NCBI GenBank assembly: GCA_002887195.1
Contig: PJAB01000244.1
Span: 1 to 32,395, forward strand
Direction of reading: 5' to 3'
Source of the DNA: Chrysochromulina parva
Taxonomy: Eukaryota; Haptophyta; Prymnesiales; Chrysochromulinaceae
DNA: 32,395 nt
Positions 9,305 through 20,036 of this stretch are shown one piece after another. A program made the translations under genes and the position numbers. How positions within the stretch are numbered: the stretch's first letter is position 1; the number at the start of each line of letters is the position of its first letter. The notes beneath the pieces were generated by a model. It did no database searches. It saw nothing but the letters and a program-made list of their open reading frames with translations, and was not told the DNA's origin.

Positions 9305-10237
9305 CTACACCTCTGCCAAGGCGGGTTTCTTCAACGCGCCCTCCTCATCATCATCCTCCTGACGAACGAATGGGTCGTGATGATGATCCGCGAACGCCTG
9401 CGTTCGAGGCCTGCCTGCCTGCCTGCCTGGCGATCGGCGAGCCTTAGCCATCATTAGACCATCACCCTGCGTCAGCCTCGCCCCCCCTGCATAAGCCTCG
9501 GCGCCCTCCTCTTCCTCCTCTGGCACGAAGGGCTCCTCGGCCTTCTCGAAGGGCCGCAACATGAGAGTGCAAACCGGTCCCTGGCCAACGCCCGCGCTGC
9601 CGTCACCAATCGTACCGCCTTCGAAGGGGTACACCTGTTCGACCACCCTGAAGCCGAGCATTTCAAAGAAAGGCACGTTGCGTGGGTTGGACAACTCGAG
9701 GAAGCAGGGCACCCCTCGCGCGTCCGCACGCGCGATGCCGATCTTGATGACGTCACTTCCGATGCCTTTGCCCTGATGCGCGCTTGCCGTTCCCATGGTA
9801 TGGAGGTGAAGTGCCGTGGGAGCATACTTGCAGCGCTTCGATTCGACGGTGCCCATCACCTTCGCCAGGCGGAACGTCCTCCGGAAGCCCACGCAGCACA
9901 CCAAGTAGAGCATCATGAACAGCCCACGGAGGCTCGCGCCGAAACTCATTCTTGGCTCCATCCAAATGGCAACGGAGGCGATCTCACCCGTCGCTGAGTT
10001 TGCCATCACATCTGCCATGCCAAACGACTCGAACAGCTTCCAATTCATCCATTTGAAGAAGCCCGGCCAGGGCGCCATGCCAAAGGTGGCAATGAACAGT
10101 GGGTCAGCAGACAGAGCATCCGTGAGGCAGGCAGCTACTCTGCGGGCGTCTGCTCGCGAATACGGGCGTGGCGACCATGAGACTGGCTCGACCGAACTTG
10201 GGGATGTTGGGGATACTCGGCCCGTCTTGATAGGCAT
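9305..10237 (-). CDS. GNAT-family N-acetyltransferase
   Basis: This is a 310-residue acyl-CoA-dependent acetyltransferase in one exon. The acetyl-CoA pyrophosphate loop is HQGKGIGSDVI at 154-164, preceded by a beta strand (LHLHTMG) and followed by FLELSNPRNVPFFEMLGF at 179-196, the usual strand 5 and helix 4 of the fold. It most resembles small-molecule or toxin-resistance GNATs of fungi and algae rather than histone or ribosomal enzymes. The last 80 residues are acidic and low-complexity and contain a (CCTG)5 tract (9410-9429). The first ATG is at 10237-10235; the frame stays open upstream without another ATG. The acceptor substrate is unknown. Confidence 0.85.
   Translation of the reverse strand: MPIKTGRVSPTSPSSVEPVSWSPRPYSRADARRVAACLTDALSADPLFIATFGMAPWPGFFKWMNWKLFESFGMADVMANSATGEIASVAIWMEPRMSFGASLRGLFMMLYLVCCVGFRRTFRLAKVMGTVESKRCKYAPTALHLHTMGTASAHQGKGIGSDVIKIGIARADARGVPCFLELSNPRNVPFFEMLGFRVVEQVYPFEGGTIGDGSAGVGQGPVCTLMLRPFEKAEEPFVPEEEEEGAEAYAGGARLTQGDGLMMAKARRSPGRQAGRPRTQAFADHHHDPFVRQEDDDEEGALKKPALAEV
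9410..9429. repeat. (CCTG)5 microsatellite inside the GNAT gene
   Basis: Five exact CCTG units lie in the 3' coding part, encoding a GRQAGR-like stretch on the minus strand. A change of one unit would shift the frame of only the last 30-40 residues, outside the catalytic fold. Confidence 0.8.
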
Positions 10238-11083
10238 GCCGACTTTGGCGGTCAATGGCCAAAGCCAACTTGACTCGTCACACACTCGCTTTCCAGCGGC
10301 GTCGCAAGTTGCGCATCGGTCCCGGGCGAGAGTGTCGCTTGATTCCCTAATGTGTCAAGTTTCGCCTGATTGTTCGAACCCTGTGGATGCCCGCAGAATC
10401 TGCGTACCGGGGTTTTCTGCATCGTCGATGACAGGTGTGTCATCGACACTTTTGAACGATGTGACAGATTTACTCAAACAAATAGCTTCACCGGATCACC
10501 GCATTTTGTGGATATCGTAATGCCCCTTGCGTGCCTGACCAAGGTGATTAGAGAGGATCCATGGGGCTCGCGGTAGTGTGTCGTCGTCAGCGTGTCTCCG
10601 GAGGGGCGCACCCACAACATCGGCCATCGCGGTCATCGCGATCGGTCCCCGATCCGCAAGTACATGTACCACCCCACCTCGCCTTCAAAGATTTAGCCTT
10701 ATTGCCCTCGCTTTCATTGCGCATCGCATACAGTCTGTAGCCGTTCTGATAGGAGCTGGGTCGTGGGTGCTGGGTCTACCGTGTCCGCGGCCGCGCGCGA
10801 CGCTCGGCGCCGAGAAGGCACACCGAGTCCGAGATCGGCGATGCGAACGGGTATCAGGTTATTGTAACAGTTTGGTATGGTCAGCCAAGCGAAACCAGAC
10901 TCAAGACTCGATGCTCAGGGCTGCCGCCGTCTCGACACAACGTTCGATGACATGTAAGTGCGGCTCCAATTGAAGGTGCACATGCAAATGTCGATTTAAT
11001 TCCGAAACGGGCATTTTCGGGGTGTTTCATCTGGTTACACCATCCACACAGCAGGCTACAGTCACGCGGCGATTGGCTCACAT
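10238..11083. other. intergenic stretch with the first 200-bp repeat copy
   Basis: No gene is supported between the GNAT start and the FkbM gene. The stretch contains direct repeat copy 1 (10530-10732). An open frame from 10370 runs into the repeat and ends with the same LTKVIREDPWGSR tail as the FkbM gene, but nothing upstream in it is recognisable. Confidence 0.5.
10530..10732 (+). repeat. 200-bp direct repeat, copy 1
   Basis: It starts CGTGCCTGACCAAGGTGATT and is nearly identical to 12359 onwards for about 70 bases, through the block GTGTCTCCGGAGGGGCGCACCC. It then stays alignable with small indels (CATCGGCCATCGCGGTCATC, CTTCAAAG, GCTTTCAT, GCGCATCGCA) to about 10732. Direct orientation and 1.83 kb spacing bracket the FkbM gene. 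Confidence 0.85.
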
Positions 11084-12405
11084 ATGAATGAGCTCTTTGA
11101 GCCCGAGCTGTGCACAAAAGCAACGCTTAACGTAGTGCGCCAGTGGAGCTCCAAGAAATGCCAATTCGGATGCTCGGCTAATGGTACCAGCATGTGGGTC
11201 AACCGAGGCTGCAAAGCAAAATTCCGATGTCGCGGCCGTGAGCTTCCATGCTACGGTAGTTGTGGTGAAGATCGATGCTCGTGCACATGCTCGTCGAAGC
11301 CTGCCTACGCGCCGATTGCAAGCCACCGCGATGCGAGGCGGCTGGTGAACGCGACGCTAATTGCATCAATGCTGAGTGCGTGCGAGCTCAGCAACAGCGC
11401 TTGCACTGCAGTGCCAGGCGCTCTTGGTCTCACGCAGCCCCTCTTCGAGGGCTGCGACGTCGGCTACCTCGACATGGGCACCAACACAGGCACTCGAATC
11501 GGCGCGCTCTACGAGCCCCAGCACTACCCAAAGGAGCAGGAGCTGTTCAAACACATGGACAAGAGAGGGTTCTCGCGGGAGGCTGTTTGCACCGTGGCAT
11601 TCGAGCCCAATCCAGTGCACCATCTGAAGCTGCGGCAGATGGCGCAGCGCTATCGCACCCTGGGCCGGCGCGTGCGCATCCTCGAGGCCGCCATCGGCGG
11701 CACCAACAGCGTCCAGCGTTTCTATAGCGACGGCGACATGGGCGAAGAGGTGCGTGCTAGCTATTGGGGCTCAAGCTTGCTCATGTGGAGCGCCGCGCAC
11801 TCCCGCGTGGCTGACGAGACAAGCGTTCTGGTGCCCGTCGTCTCCTTCGACTGGCTGCTGCAAGCACTTGTGCTCCCCTCGCCTCCAAAGAAAGCGCTGT
11901 ACGCAAAGATGGACATTGAGGGCGGTGAGACAGCGCCACAGGCCATGAACCCGGTGTGACACAGCACACACTTGTTGCTCCGCGACCGCCCCGTGTGCAC
12001 CCAGACCCACACACATACGCTCTTGAGAAACTCTTGAGACGCTCTCATCCGCACGCTCACACCTTCGTTCACCCTCGCATCGACCTTCGCATCCCGCCTC
12101 ACCCTTTAACCACAGCCGAGTTTCAGGCCATGACGCCGGCCATCAAGAGCGGTGCGCTGTGCTCAGCAGTCCACGTGCTCCAAATCGAGGTGCACCTCCA
12201 ATTCCTCAAGTATGCAGTCGGAAGTAACTCCTCGCGGGCTGCTATCGAGCCGTGGTTTGCGAAGGCACGGAACAAGCTCATGGTGCAGCTCAACAATCTC
12301 GAGGCAGTGCGGAAGAGCAGGCATCATAACGCAGGTGCTGTCAATGACACCCAGCGGCCGTGCCTGACCAAGGTGATTAGAGAGGATCCTTGGGGCTCGC
12401 GGTAG
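11084..12405 (+). CDS. FkbM-family methyltransferase with N-terminal DUF3011-like segment, two exons
   Basis: This is a predicted SAM-dependent methyltransferase of the FkbM type, a group that methylates sugars or other small acceptors. Exon 1 is 11084-11924 and exon 2 is 12116-12405 (intron GTGAGA...ACCACAG), giving 376 residues. Splicing creates the family motif AKMDIEGAEFQAM (275-287). Motif I is YLDMGTNTGTR (128-138), and VAFEPNP (171-177) holds the acidic residue that contacts the cofactor. The cysteine-rich N-terminus (26-72) contains MWVNRGCKAKFRC, close to the DUF3011 pattern (WV-x-GC-x-x-F). The last 15 residues come from a copy of the 200-bp direct repeat, so the true C-terminus may have been replaced. 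No leader peptide is seen at this ATG; an upstream exon is possible. The acceptor is unknown. Confidence 0.82.
11925..12115 (+). other. intron of the FkbM gene with exon-like 5' end
   Basis: This 191-nt intron begins GTGAGACAGC. Fourteen bases in, CAGGCCATGAACCCGG (11939-11954) closely matches the start of the next exon, CAGGCCATGACGCCGG (12124-12139). Both read QAM-x-P in their respective frames. A local duplication at intron birth is inferred. Confidence 0.65.
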
Positions 12406-12558
12406 TGCGGTCGTCGTCAGCGTGTCTCCGGAGGGGCGCACCCCAGGACCCCACACAACATCGGCCATCGCGGTCATCGCGATCGGCAACCACCGCACGT
12501 CCTACGCACGTCCCTTCAAAGATAGCCTTTGTGCCTTGCTTTCATGGCGCATCGCACA
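12359..12558 (+). repeat. 200-bp direct repeat, copy 2
   Basis: This is the partner of 10530-10732. Its first 47 bases form the last codons and the TAG stop of the FkbM gene. A short insertion (CAGGACCCCACA-like, near 12443) and scattered differences distinguish it from copy 1. Confidence 0.85.
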
Positions 12559-13366
12559 CTGGCACAGTGTCACACTCCGAATGATATACATCGCCCGTCG
12601 CGCTCCGCTCCGCTCGAGGCTCGTTACTGGTACGTTACTCGGGTACCTACTGCGGATCGCCTGGCGCGGGATTACGGACGTAGCTCGGCTCGACGTCGGC
12701 TGACCAATAGCTGCGGTCAAGTTCAGAGGACGTCGTCAGTCCCTGATTAACGTAGAGATAAAGTCTGATCGAGACTGTGTGGTCTGTGCGCCTCATGTGC
12801 GCGGCCTGTGCGCCGTGCCAACCGTGAAGATGATAGATGTTATCTTCGCCTCATGTACAACTACGCTTTTGAGTTTTGTACTTTCCTCTTTCGCGACTAT
12901 GCCATGACGATATCTTGCTTCGTCGACGGTTTGGCGTGCGGTCGTGCCGATGCCGTGCCCGCGCCGGCAGCCGCATGTTCTCGCCCCCAGAGACGTCCGC
13001 AGTCCCGGCCCGGGACGCCCCGCCGCGCGCCCATCCTCTTCCAGCCCTCACCGACCGATCCCGCTTCCCGGTCCCACAGCCACACGGGAGAAATACCTGA
13101 TACAGCGAGGGAGCGCAGCCCAATCTGAGCGCCCATCGTGCAGTTCGGGCCGTTGATGTGCTTCGTCCTCGCTCGTCGCTCCTCTTCCCCGCCCCGCCTT
13201 TGCCACACGTGGCCCCACCGCCCCTCTCATTGCACATGCCCTCATGCATTCATACATCTCTCTGCGCACCCGCCACGGGTCCAGCGCACCATTCCCCGTC
13301 CCATGGCGCGAGCGCTCAACACGGCGGCTCCCTCGGCGGCTCTCGCGGCGGCTCTCAGGGCAGCTC
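12406..13366. other. intergenic stretch without a supported gene
   Basis: Beyond the repeat copy, I see only low-complexity G/C-rich sequence. There are short duplications such as CGTTACTGGTACGTTACT near 12623 and a run of TGTGCG words near 12776-12822. The 3' end of the PA200 gene adjoins at 13367. Confidence 0.5.
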
Positions 13367-13369
13367 TCA
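13322..13369. repeat. four 12-bp units ending in the PA200 stop codon
   Basis: Units of the form CGGCGGCTCTCG repeat four times, with increasing divergence toward the gene. The TCA ending the last unit is the PA200 stop codon (TGA on the minus strand). The array therefore lies immediately 3' of the coding region. Confidence 0.7.
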
Positions 13370-16300
13370 CGCGTAAAAGGATGGCGAGACGAGCATATCG
13401 GCGATGAGGTCCTGCTGCTCGGGCGTGAAGCGGTCGCGGTGGCTCGCCCAATCGTCTTGATGCGTGCGCTTGAAGTCGGCGAACGCCTTGGAGACGGTCT
13501 GCTTGATGGGCTGCGGCTCCGTGTGGAACGAGCCGAGCAACTCGAGCACCTCGGGCAGCCACGCGGGCACGTCGTAAGGGGCGAGCTGCAGCAACGCCAC
13601 GAGCGCAAGGACGCCCGCGTGACGCTCAGCGAGCGGCTTGCCTTTGCGGGTGCGCTGGCGCGCCCAGCGGAGGGTGGCCGCCCTCTCGGCCGGCCCGCGC
13701 AGCCGAACGAAGCCCGCAAGGATCATCGCGGTCGCCTCGCGTACTTCGTGCTGCGGGTCTGCGAGTAGCCGATGCAGGATCGCGCGAAGGGTCGTCGCGT
13801 GCGTGCTAGCAGGTTCGAAGAACTGACCGCGGTAGGCCGCGAGCGCGAGGAATGGGAGCAGACCGCCCCGCAGCCGCCACGAGCCACCGCCTGCGAGCTG
13901 CGAGAGAGCCGAGAGGACCTCCCCAAAGAGGGGGGGCGAGCTTGCCTCCGTCGCGTCGTGTTGGGCGCCCGTTGCGGCGCCCTCGACGCTCAGCACGGCG
14001 CCCTCGAGGCTCAGGCCAGCCATGAGCACCGCACACGAGCGTGCGGCGTTGGCAAGGTCCGGCCGCTGCATCGAGGAGGCGGCCCACATGACGGGGGGGA
14101 TCAGCCGCGGCACGAGCGCAGCGACCGTTACGCCGCGCCCCTGCATCGCGCTGTGGGTGACCAACCTGAGCGTCGTTTCGCGCGCCGCACGGGCCAGGTC
14201 ACGCGTGGCTGCATCCTCGGGCTCGAGCACAAACTCCACCGCGGCCGCGGCGGCCGCGGCCTCGGCGGCGCCAGCCTCCATAGTGGCGTCCTTGGGTGGG
14301 GAGACGAGGAGACCCCCCTCGGGTGTGAGGCACGCGCCGAGGAGATGCGTCACGAAGGCGTCGACTTCGGCCGAGATGGCTGCACCGATGGCCGGGTGGT
14401 GCCGAGGCGGCGGCGAGCACGCATCCGCACAGATCGCGACGAGTGAGCCTACCTCTTCACGAACCTGTCGGTACGGGTGGCAGACCCACTGCCGAAGCTT
14501 CTCGGAGCGCAGCACGCGACGGATCAGACCGTGGCCACGCCATCCCAACTCGACGACGAGGGGCGCGAGGAAGCGGAGGTGATTGGCCTGTGCGAGCGAC
14601 GTCTCTTGGCTCGCGTCCCCTGCGCCGCCCTCGGCCGCCACGGCGCCAGCGCCCTCCTTCACTGCCGCGGAGGCCTCGGCCATCACCAAGTCCTCCGGGG
14701 GCGTGTTCACACCGCCCTCCTTCACAGCCGCGGAGTCCTTCGGGGGCGTGGCCGGCGACGGCGCCGTCTCAAGCTCCTCGAGCAGCATCGTCACGAGCCA
14801 CGTCAGCCTGCGCGGGTCACGATTGAAGGCGATGAATCGCAGGCACGCTTGCCAATCGCCGAGGGACTGGACCGAGCATGCGCGCAGCGCCGCACGAAGC
14901 GCTGGCGTCACAGCCTCCCACAGGCTCCGCTGCTCCGAGAGGGTCCAACGGCCAGCGCCACGCACAAGGCCCGATAGCGCCTCGGCCGCAACCGCCTGCG
15001 CGTCGCGCCGCGGCTGCTGCATGAGAGCGAGCAGCGGCGGCAGCAGCGTGGGCAGCAGCGTGGCGCAGCCGTAATGCTGCGCCAGGCCCTTGAAGAGCTG
15101 TGCGTGCCGGAGCTCGAAATCCTTGAACTCGATGCCGTGGCCTGGTTGCGAGGGCCAGCGGCGGCTTGCCGCCAGGAGTGAGAGCACTACGTCCTGGTTG
15201 TGGGACGGGTCGAGCGTCGTGAGTGCAAGTACCTTGCCATCAGAGGCAACGAGAGGCAATCAGAGGAAACTCAGCGCCCATCAGGGGCAATCTCACCTGC
15301 GGCTTGCGGAAGAGATCGCTCCCGCCACTATTGTCCGTGTCCGCCTCCTTGTGGTCCGTGACGAGCCATTCGAGTACATTCTCGAGCAGCTTGGCGTCCG
15401 TGAGGAGCGCATCCGCGGCCGCGCCGAGTGGCGGCGCTCTCTTGTTGCCAAGCACGTCGCGCGGCGGCTCGGCAGCGGCCTCACTCCCCTCCGATTCGGC
15501 CGCCGAAGGCTGCGGGCCGCGGTAGGCGTAGTGCACGCCGCTCGCCCAGCCCGCGCTCAGCTTATCGACGAGGAGCCCCTCCTCACACGCGGCGGCCCAC
15601 TCGGCGTCGTTCATCGTGTTCGGCAGCAGCACGTCCAACGGCGGCGCGGCGACACTCACGCGCAGCGCGGGGCCCTTCCGGCGAGGAGGCGTGAGGAGCA
15701 TCGAGAGCGCCGCACGGCTCAGCATGCGCACAGCCGCAATAGGCGAGCACAACCCCTTGGCGACGCATGCGCCAAAGGCGTCGCGGTGCTCCGCCGAGGT
15801 GAGAGGCAGCATTGTGAGCCCACAAAGCGCACCCACCTCAACGCTCCAGTGCAGCTGCCCGTCGGCCGACGCGGCGCCGTCGGCGCTGCTGGCATCGCGC
15901 GAGGCGAGGGTGAGGAGCTTACCAGCCGCGTGCTCGAGAGCCGCTCGATCACGCAGGGCGACCCAGCTGTAAAAGCGCGCCATGGCGACTGCGGCTTCTG
16001 CACTGCCCTCACCGGCGTCCGACAGCGTCACGCCGGCGGGCATGTCCGCGGTGGGGAGAGGGCGCAGCCGCGGCGCGGGCAACGGGAAGGGCGTCGCGTC
16101 CATGACGGCCGACAGCAGGTTACGCACGCGCTGCTGTAGCTTGGGGAGCGTGTGGTCGCGTGCCGAGACGAGAGCGACCACGAGCGGTGCGAGCAGCGAC
16201 GGGTGCGATGTGGCACGTTTGAGTACAGAGCGCGCCGAGAGGAGGAAGACGGCGCCCTTGGTCTGGTAACTCTCGACGCTTGGCGCGTGCAGCAGCGCGA

Positions 16301-19300
16301 TCTGCGAGGGCAGGTACGAGCGTGCGAGCCAGGGGTGCGAGCTGATGGCCGCGTTGAAGCCCGACTGCGCCTCGCTCCGCACGCTCGAGTAACGGTGAGT
16401 CGAGAGCTGCAGCTGCAGCTCAATGATCGGCTGAAGCGCTGGGGTACGCCACGCGGCGCCAAACGTGGTCGACGAGAGGCGCGTCACGTGCCGGAGCCCG
16501 AGCTTGGCCAGCAGATTGGCGCGCGGCTGCGCCTTGGGCCGGCCGCCGCCGCGCATGGCGCACGAGCGGCGGGAGAGGTGGCACATCTGCTGCTCGGCTT
16601 GGACAGAGCCGTTGGAGACACGCTCCGAGACCACGAGCGTCGCCACCTCGAGGAGGAGTACGGTGTGCCGCACATGCTCGCGGGGGGCCAGCGCGAGGCC
16701 CAGCCGGCATAGCACCTGGCTCAACCGCGTCAAGGGCCGCGTGCAGCGCGCCTCAGGGAGCTGAACCTTGCCCGCGTGCGCGATGACGGATCTTATTGGC
16801 GGCACGGACGGCGCGCGCTCCCTCGGAACGGACGCTGGCGCCTGCGACGCCTCGTCGAGCTCCATTGGCTGCGCTGCGGCCTCGACGCCGTCCTCGCCGT
16901 CCTCGCCGTCCTCCTCGAGCTCCGCCGACGGGTGCACGAAGATCTGTGACTGGCCAGGGGCGGCGGCCGGCGCGCTCGGTACAGTGGCGCCCGGCACGGC
17001 GCCCATGGGCTCGTCCGCGAGGAAGGGGAGCGCGCCCTTGGCGAGCGCGCGGAGTTGCAGCAGGCAGCCGCGCATCTCATCGCTGTTCACCGTGCCGGCG
17101 CCCCCGCCCCCCTGTGAGGGCTCCTGCGAAGGCTCCTTGCCAGCAACGACGGCGGCATCCTGCTCGAGCCTAGCCGCGAGCGCCTCGGCGAGCGTCAAGC
17201 TGTCGTGCACCAGAAGCGCGGCCACCTCAAGCTCAGGGGCGCTCGGCACATGCCACGTGGCGGCGACGCCCTCGATACGGTCCGCTGCAGGCTTGAGAGG
17301 TGCGCGCCATCCCCACGCGAGCCACGGCTTGGCCCGAACGGCCGCCGAATGCCACAGCTTCGGCGGCAGCGAGCGCGTCTCCAAGAGATAGCAGCTGAGG
17401 AGTGCACGCAGCAGACGGTGGCGCAGCTTACAGCTCGCGTCGGCCACCTGCGGCTCCGAGTGCGCCGCCGTCAGCCGCAACACCGCGCGCAAGGGCCCGA
17501 CGAACGGCAGCACCGCCGCGCCGCCGCTGCGCACGAGGTGGGCGAGCGAAAGTAACCACCAGCGCAGCTCAGAATCGGTCAGTTGCTTCAGCGTCGCTTC
17601 TGCGTATGGGTCCGCACCCGACGGCGGCTGCGGCGGCGCGCCTGCGGGCGGCGTGTCGCGTGTCCGTAGGAGGGCGTCGATGCAGATAGGGAGCGCCTTG
17701 CTGAGGCAGTGCTCAGGGTGCGCGAAGGCGGCAGCATGCAGCAGCGCTCCAACGTGCTTGATCGCATCGAGCAGCGACGGGCGGCGCAGTAAACCGAGGA
17801 TGGAAGGAAGCACGTCAGCGAACACGTCCTCACTCATCTGCTGGAAGAGTAGGGTGGCCGTGCGCCTCCACTGCAGCAGCTGCATGCCCTGGCGGTGCGC
17901 GTCGCGCCCTCCCTCCGAGCCGCGCTCGAGATGCTCCAGAAAGCCCACGAGCTTGCCCACGAGCTCGCGCGTAAACTCGGGCAGCCAGCCGCAGAGCGAC
18001 GAAGCATTCGCTTCGAGCTCCTCGAGCGCCTCCACACTCTCCGCCTCGCCGCGCGCCTGGAGCGCTGCGAGCATCGCCTGCCGATGGCCCAGGCCGAGGC
18101 GCTCGAGCTCCGCGGCCGTCGGCTCGGCGTGCACGGCGCTCGACACGGCGCGCGAGCTGCTGGCGAGCGGCGCGGCGGAGGCCCATCGAGGTCCGGTGAG
18201 TGGCACAAAGAGGAGCACCTGGTGCAGCAGCCGCAGCGTCGCCGCCGTCTTGTCGAGGTCGTTGACGTCGATGCCCGGCAGCGCGAGCTGCAGCGCCTCG
18301 AGCATCACGCGCGGCCCCGACGCATGTGCACGCAGCGCCGCCGCGCTTGGGAGGGCGCTTGGGAGCGGGCTCTGCGGCGAGCGCTGCGTCGTCATCAAGA
18401 GAGCGTGCTGCGGGCACATCGCAACGTCGAGCATCGAAGGCGCGAGGAGCGCGAGGCAGCTGAGGGCCATCGGAGTCTGATGTGTGGCGGTGACGGCTTG
18501 CAGCCCATCGACGAGGCGCACCGCGAGCGGCGGGAGCACAATCTCGGGCCCGAGCTCGGCCAAATACCGAGTCGCCATCTGCGCCATGACGACGAGCCCG
18601 CCAGCCTTGGAATAGAGGGCGCGACCCGTGAGGGGCGCCAGTAGGCGCACTAGCACGCTCACATCGGCAGGGGCGAGTGCGCGCAAGGGTGCCGCGGCGA
18701 GCCCGGTGCGCTCGAGCAGCACGCGCCACGAGGTGAACTGGGCCAGGGCCTGCAGCAGGTAGCCGATCAGACCTGACCACGGCCCCGTATTGGACGGGTG
18801 GCAGTAGGGCTCGAGACAGCGGAGTAGCTGTCGCAGACGCATCCAGACGGCTGCTCCAAGCACCTCGCCGCCCGCCGCGCCGTCGCCGACGAGCACGAGC
18901 CCGTGCTCCACGACGGCCAGCTCCTCCTCTGCCGCCGCCTCCGCCTCCTCCGCGGCCTGGACAGAGGCCGCCGCCTCTGCTGCCTCTGGCCCACCGGAGT
19001 CGGCGGCGAGCAGCACCTCAGGTGGCAGCGCGCCTGCGGGCCGCGGCAGCGGCCCGAGGCCGAGGACGAGTAGCCGCGCCGCCGCGCGCAGCGCGGCCAT
19101 CGGCGGCGGGAAGTGCGAGGGCAGCAGTGCCGAGGCGGCCGAGGTGAACGAAGCCCCCTTGGGTGCGAGTGCTCCCGAACCTCCGCCCGGCAGGTGCAGC
19201 AGCAGCAGCGTGCGCGTCATGAGCAGCGGCAGCAGAGCCCCCCAGGGGACCACCGGGGCCGCACGGCCGACGAAGGCGTCCTTGGCGAGCCGTTTGAAGA

Positions 19301-20036
19301 GCAGCAGGTAAAGGAGTTCCCACTCGATGCACCCTTCGACTGCTGAGCCACGCCAGAGCGCAAGCGCGCGCGCCTGCCACACCGCCCCTTCAGTCGCGTG
19401 CGTCGGCAGCAGCAGCGAAAGGAGCGCCGCGCCTGTGTAGAGCTGTGGATCCTTGGCGCAGAGCATTGGCTCGACCGCATCGAGGATCTCGGTCGAGGAG
19501 CCCACGGGCCAGTGCCGCCGGGCCTGCGCTGCGCACCGTGCAAGCGCCGACACGTGCGAGTGGGCCATCGCACGAGACGTGTACTCAGCCTGGCGAAGCT
19601 TGCTGCTGCTATGCCGGACGAGCTTGTCGAACATGGGGCGCCACGGCAAGTTCAGGTGCAGGTGCTTGGCGCGGCGAAGCAGTTTGCACAGAAGCCCGCA
19701 CCAAGTGCGCCGCATGCTCAGCTGCAGGTCAATGTCCGCGGTCACCAGGGCATAGATGAGCCGGATGCTTTCGGCGCGCATGGCATCGGTGAGCTCGTGC
19801 TTGAGCGAGATGGTGCGGCGGAGCGCGGCGCAGTGAAAGTTGGTGCCGCGCTGCAGGTCACCGATGGCGACGGCGCTGCGCAGCCCGCCGAGTGAGAGCG
19901 AGAGGCTCCGGACGCCCTCATCCTCGAGCAGGGCCGAGTATGGAAGGGCGGCGTTAAGGCACTCGTTGTGGAGCTCGTTGGCGCGTGCCTGGGCGTGTGG
20001 TGTGCTCGTGTAAACGATCATCTCGTCGTCCGACAT
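13367..20036 (-). CDS. PSME4: proteasome activator PA200/Blm10 (PSME4 homologue), two exons
   Basis: This is a giant HEAT-repeat cap that binds the ends of the 20S proteasome and promotes ubiquitin-independent degradation, in nucleus and cytosol. Exon 1 is 20036-15297 and exon 2 is 15232-13367 (64-nt intron), giving 2201 residues against 1843 in human PSME4. The N-terminus aligns with PSME4 through LPWRPMFDKLV (130-140), and the C-terminal 90 residues match closely (RHAGVL, PYDVPAWLPE, FKRTHQDDW near 2168, LVSPSFYA). The final FYA is the HbYX-type tail that inserts into the proteasome alpha ring. An acidic linker (genome about 16875-16925) is an insertion. The exon-2 acceptor is fixed by an in-frame stop upstream of AAG|GTA. 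The start is the ATG before SDDEM; an in-frame ATG at 20330 would add 98 residues of poorer, less gene-like sequence. Confidence 0.93.
15233..15296 (-). other. 64-nt intron of the PA200 gene made of repeats
   Basis: The intron runs from CAG|GTGAGATTG to GGCAAG|GTACTT on the minus strand. On the plus strand it holds three forms of CATCAGAGGCAAC at 15238-15250, 15258-15270 and 15279-15291, a period of about 20 bases. Unspliced reading meets a stop, so removal is required. Confidence 0.75.

Noticed and set aside
8954..9457. 167-residue plus-strand open frame
   Set aside because: It overlaps the antisense of the GNAT gene, has no motif, and its composition looks like shadow coding.
10370..10576. 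68-residue open frame ending in the 200-bp repeat
   Set aside because: Apart from the repeat-derived tail it resembles nothing, and no upstream exon with FkbM features was found.
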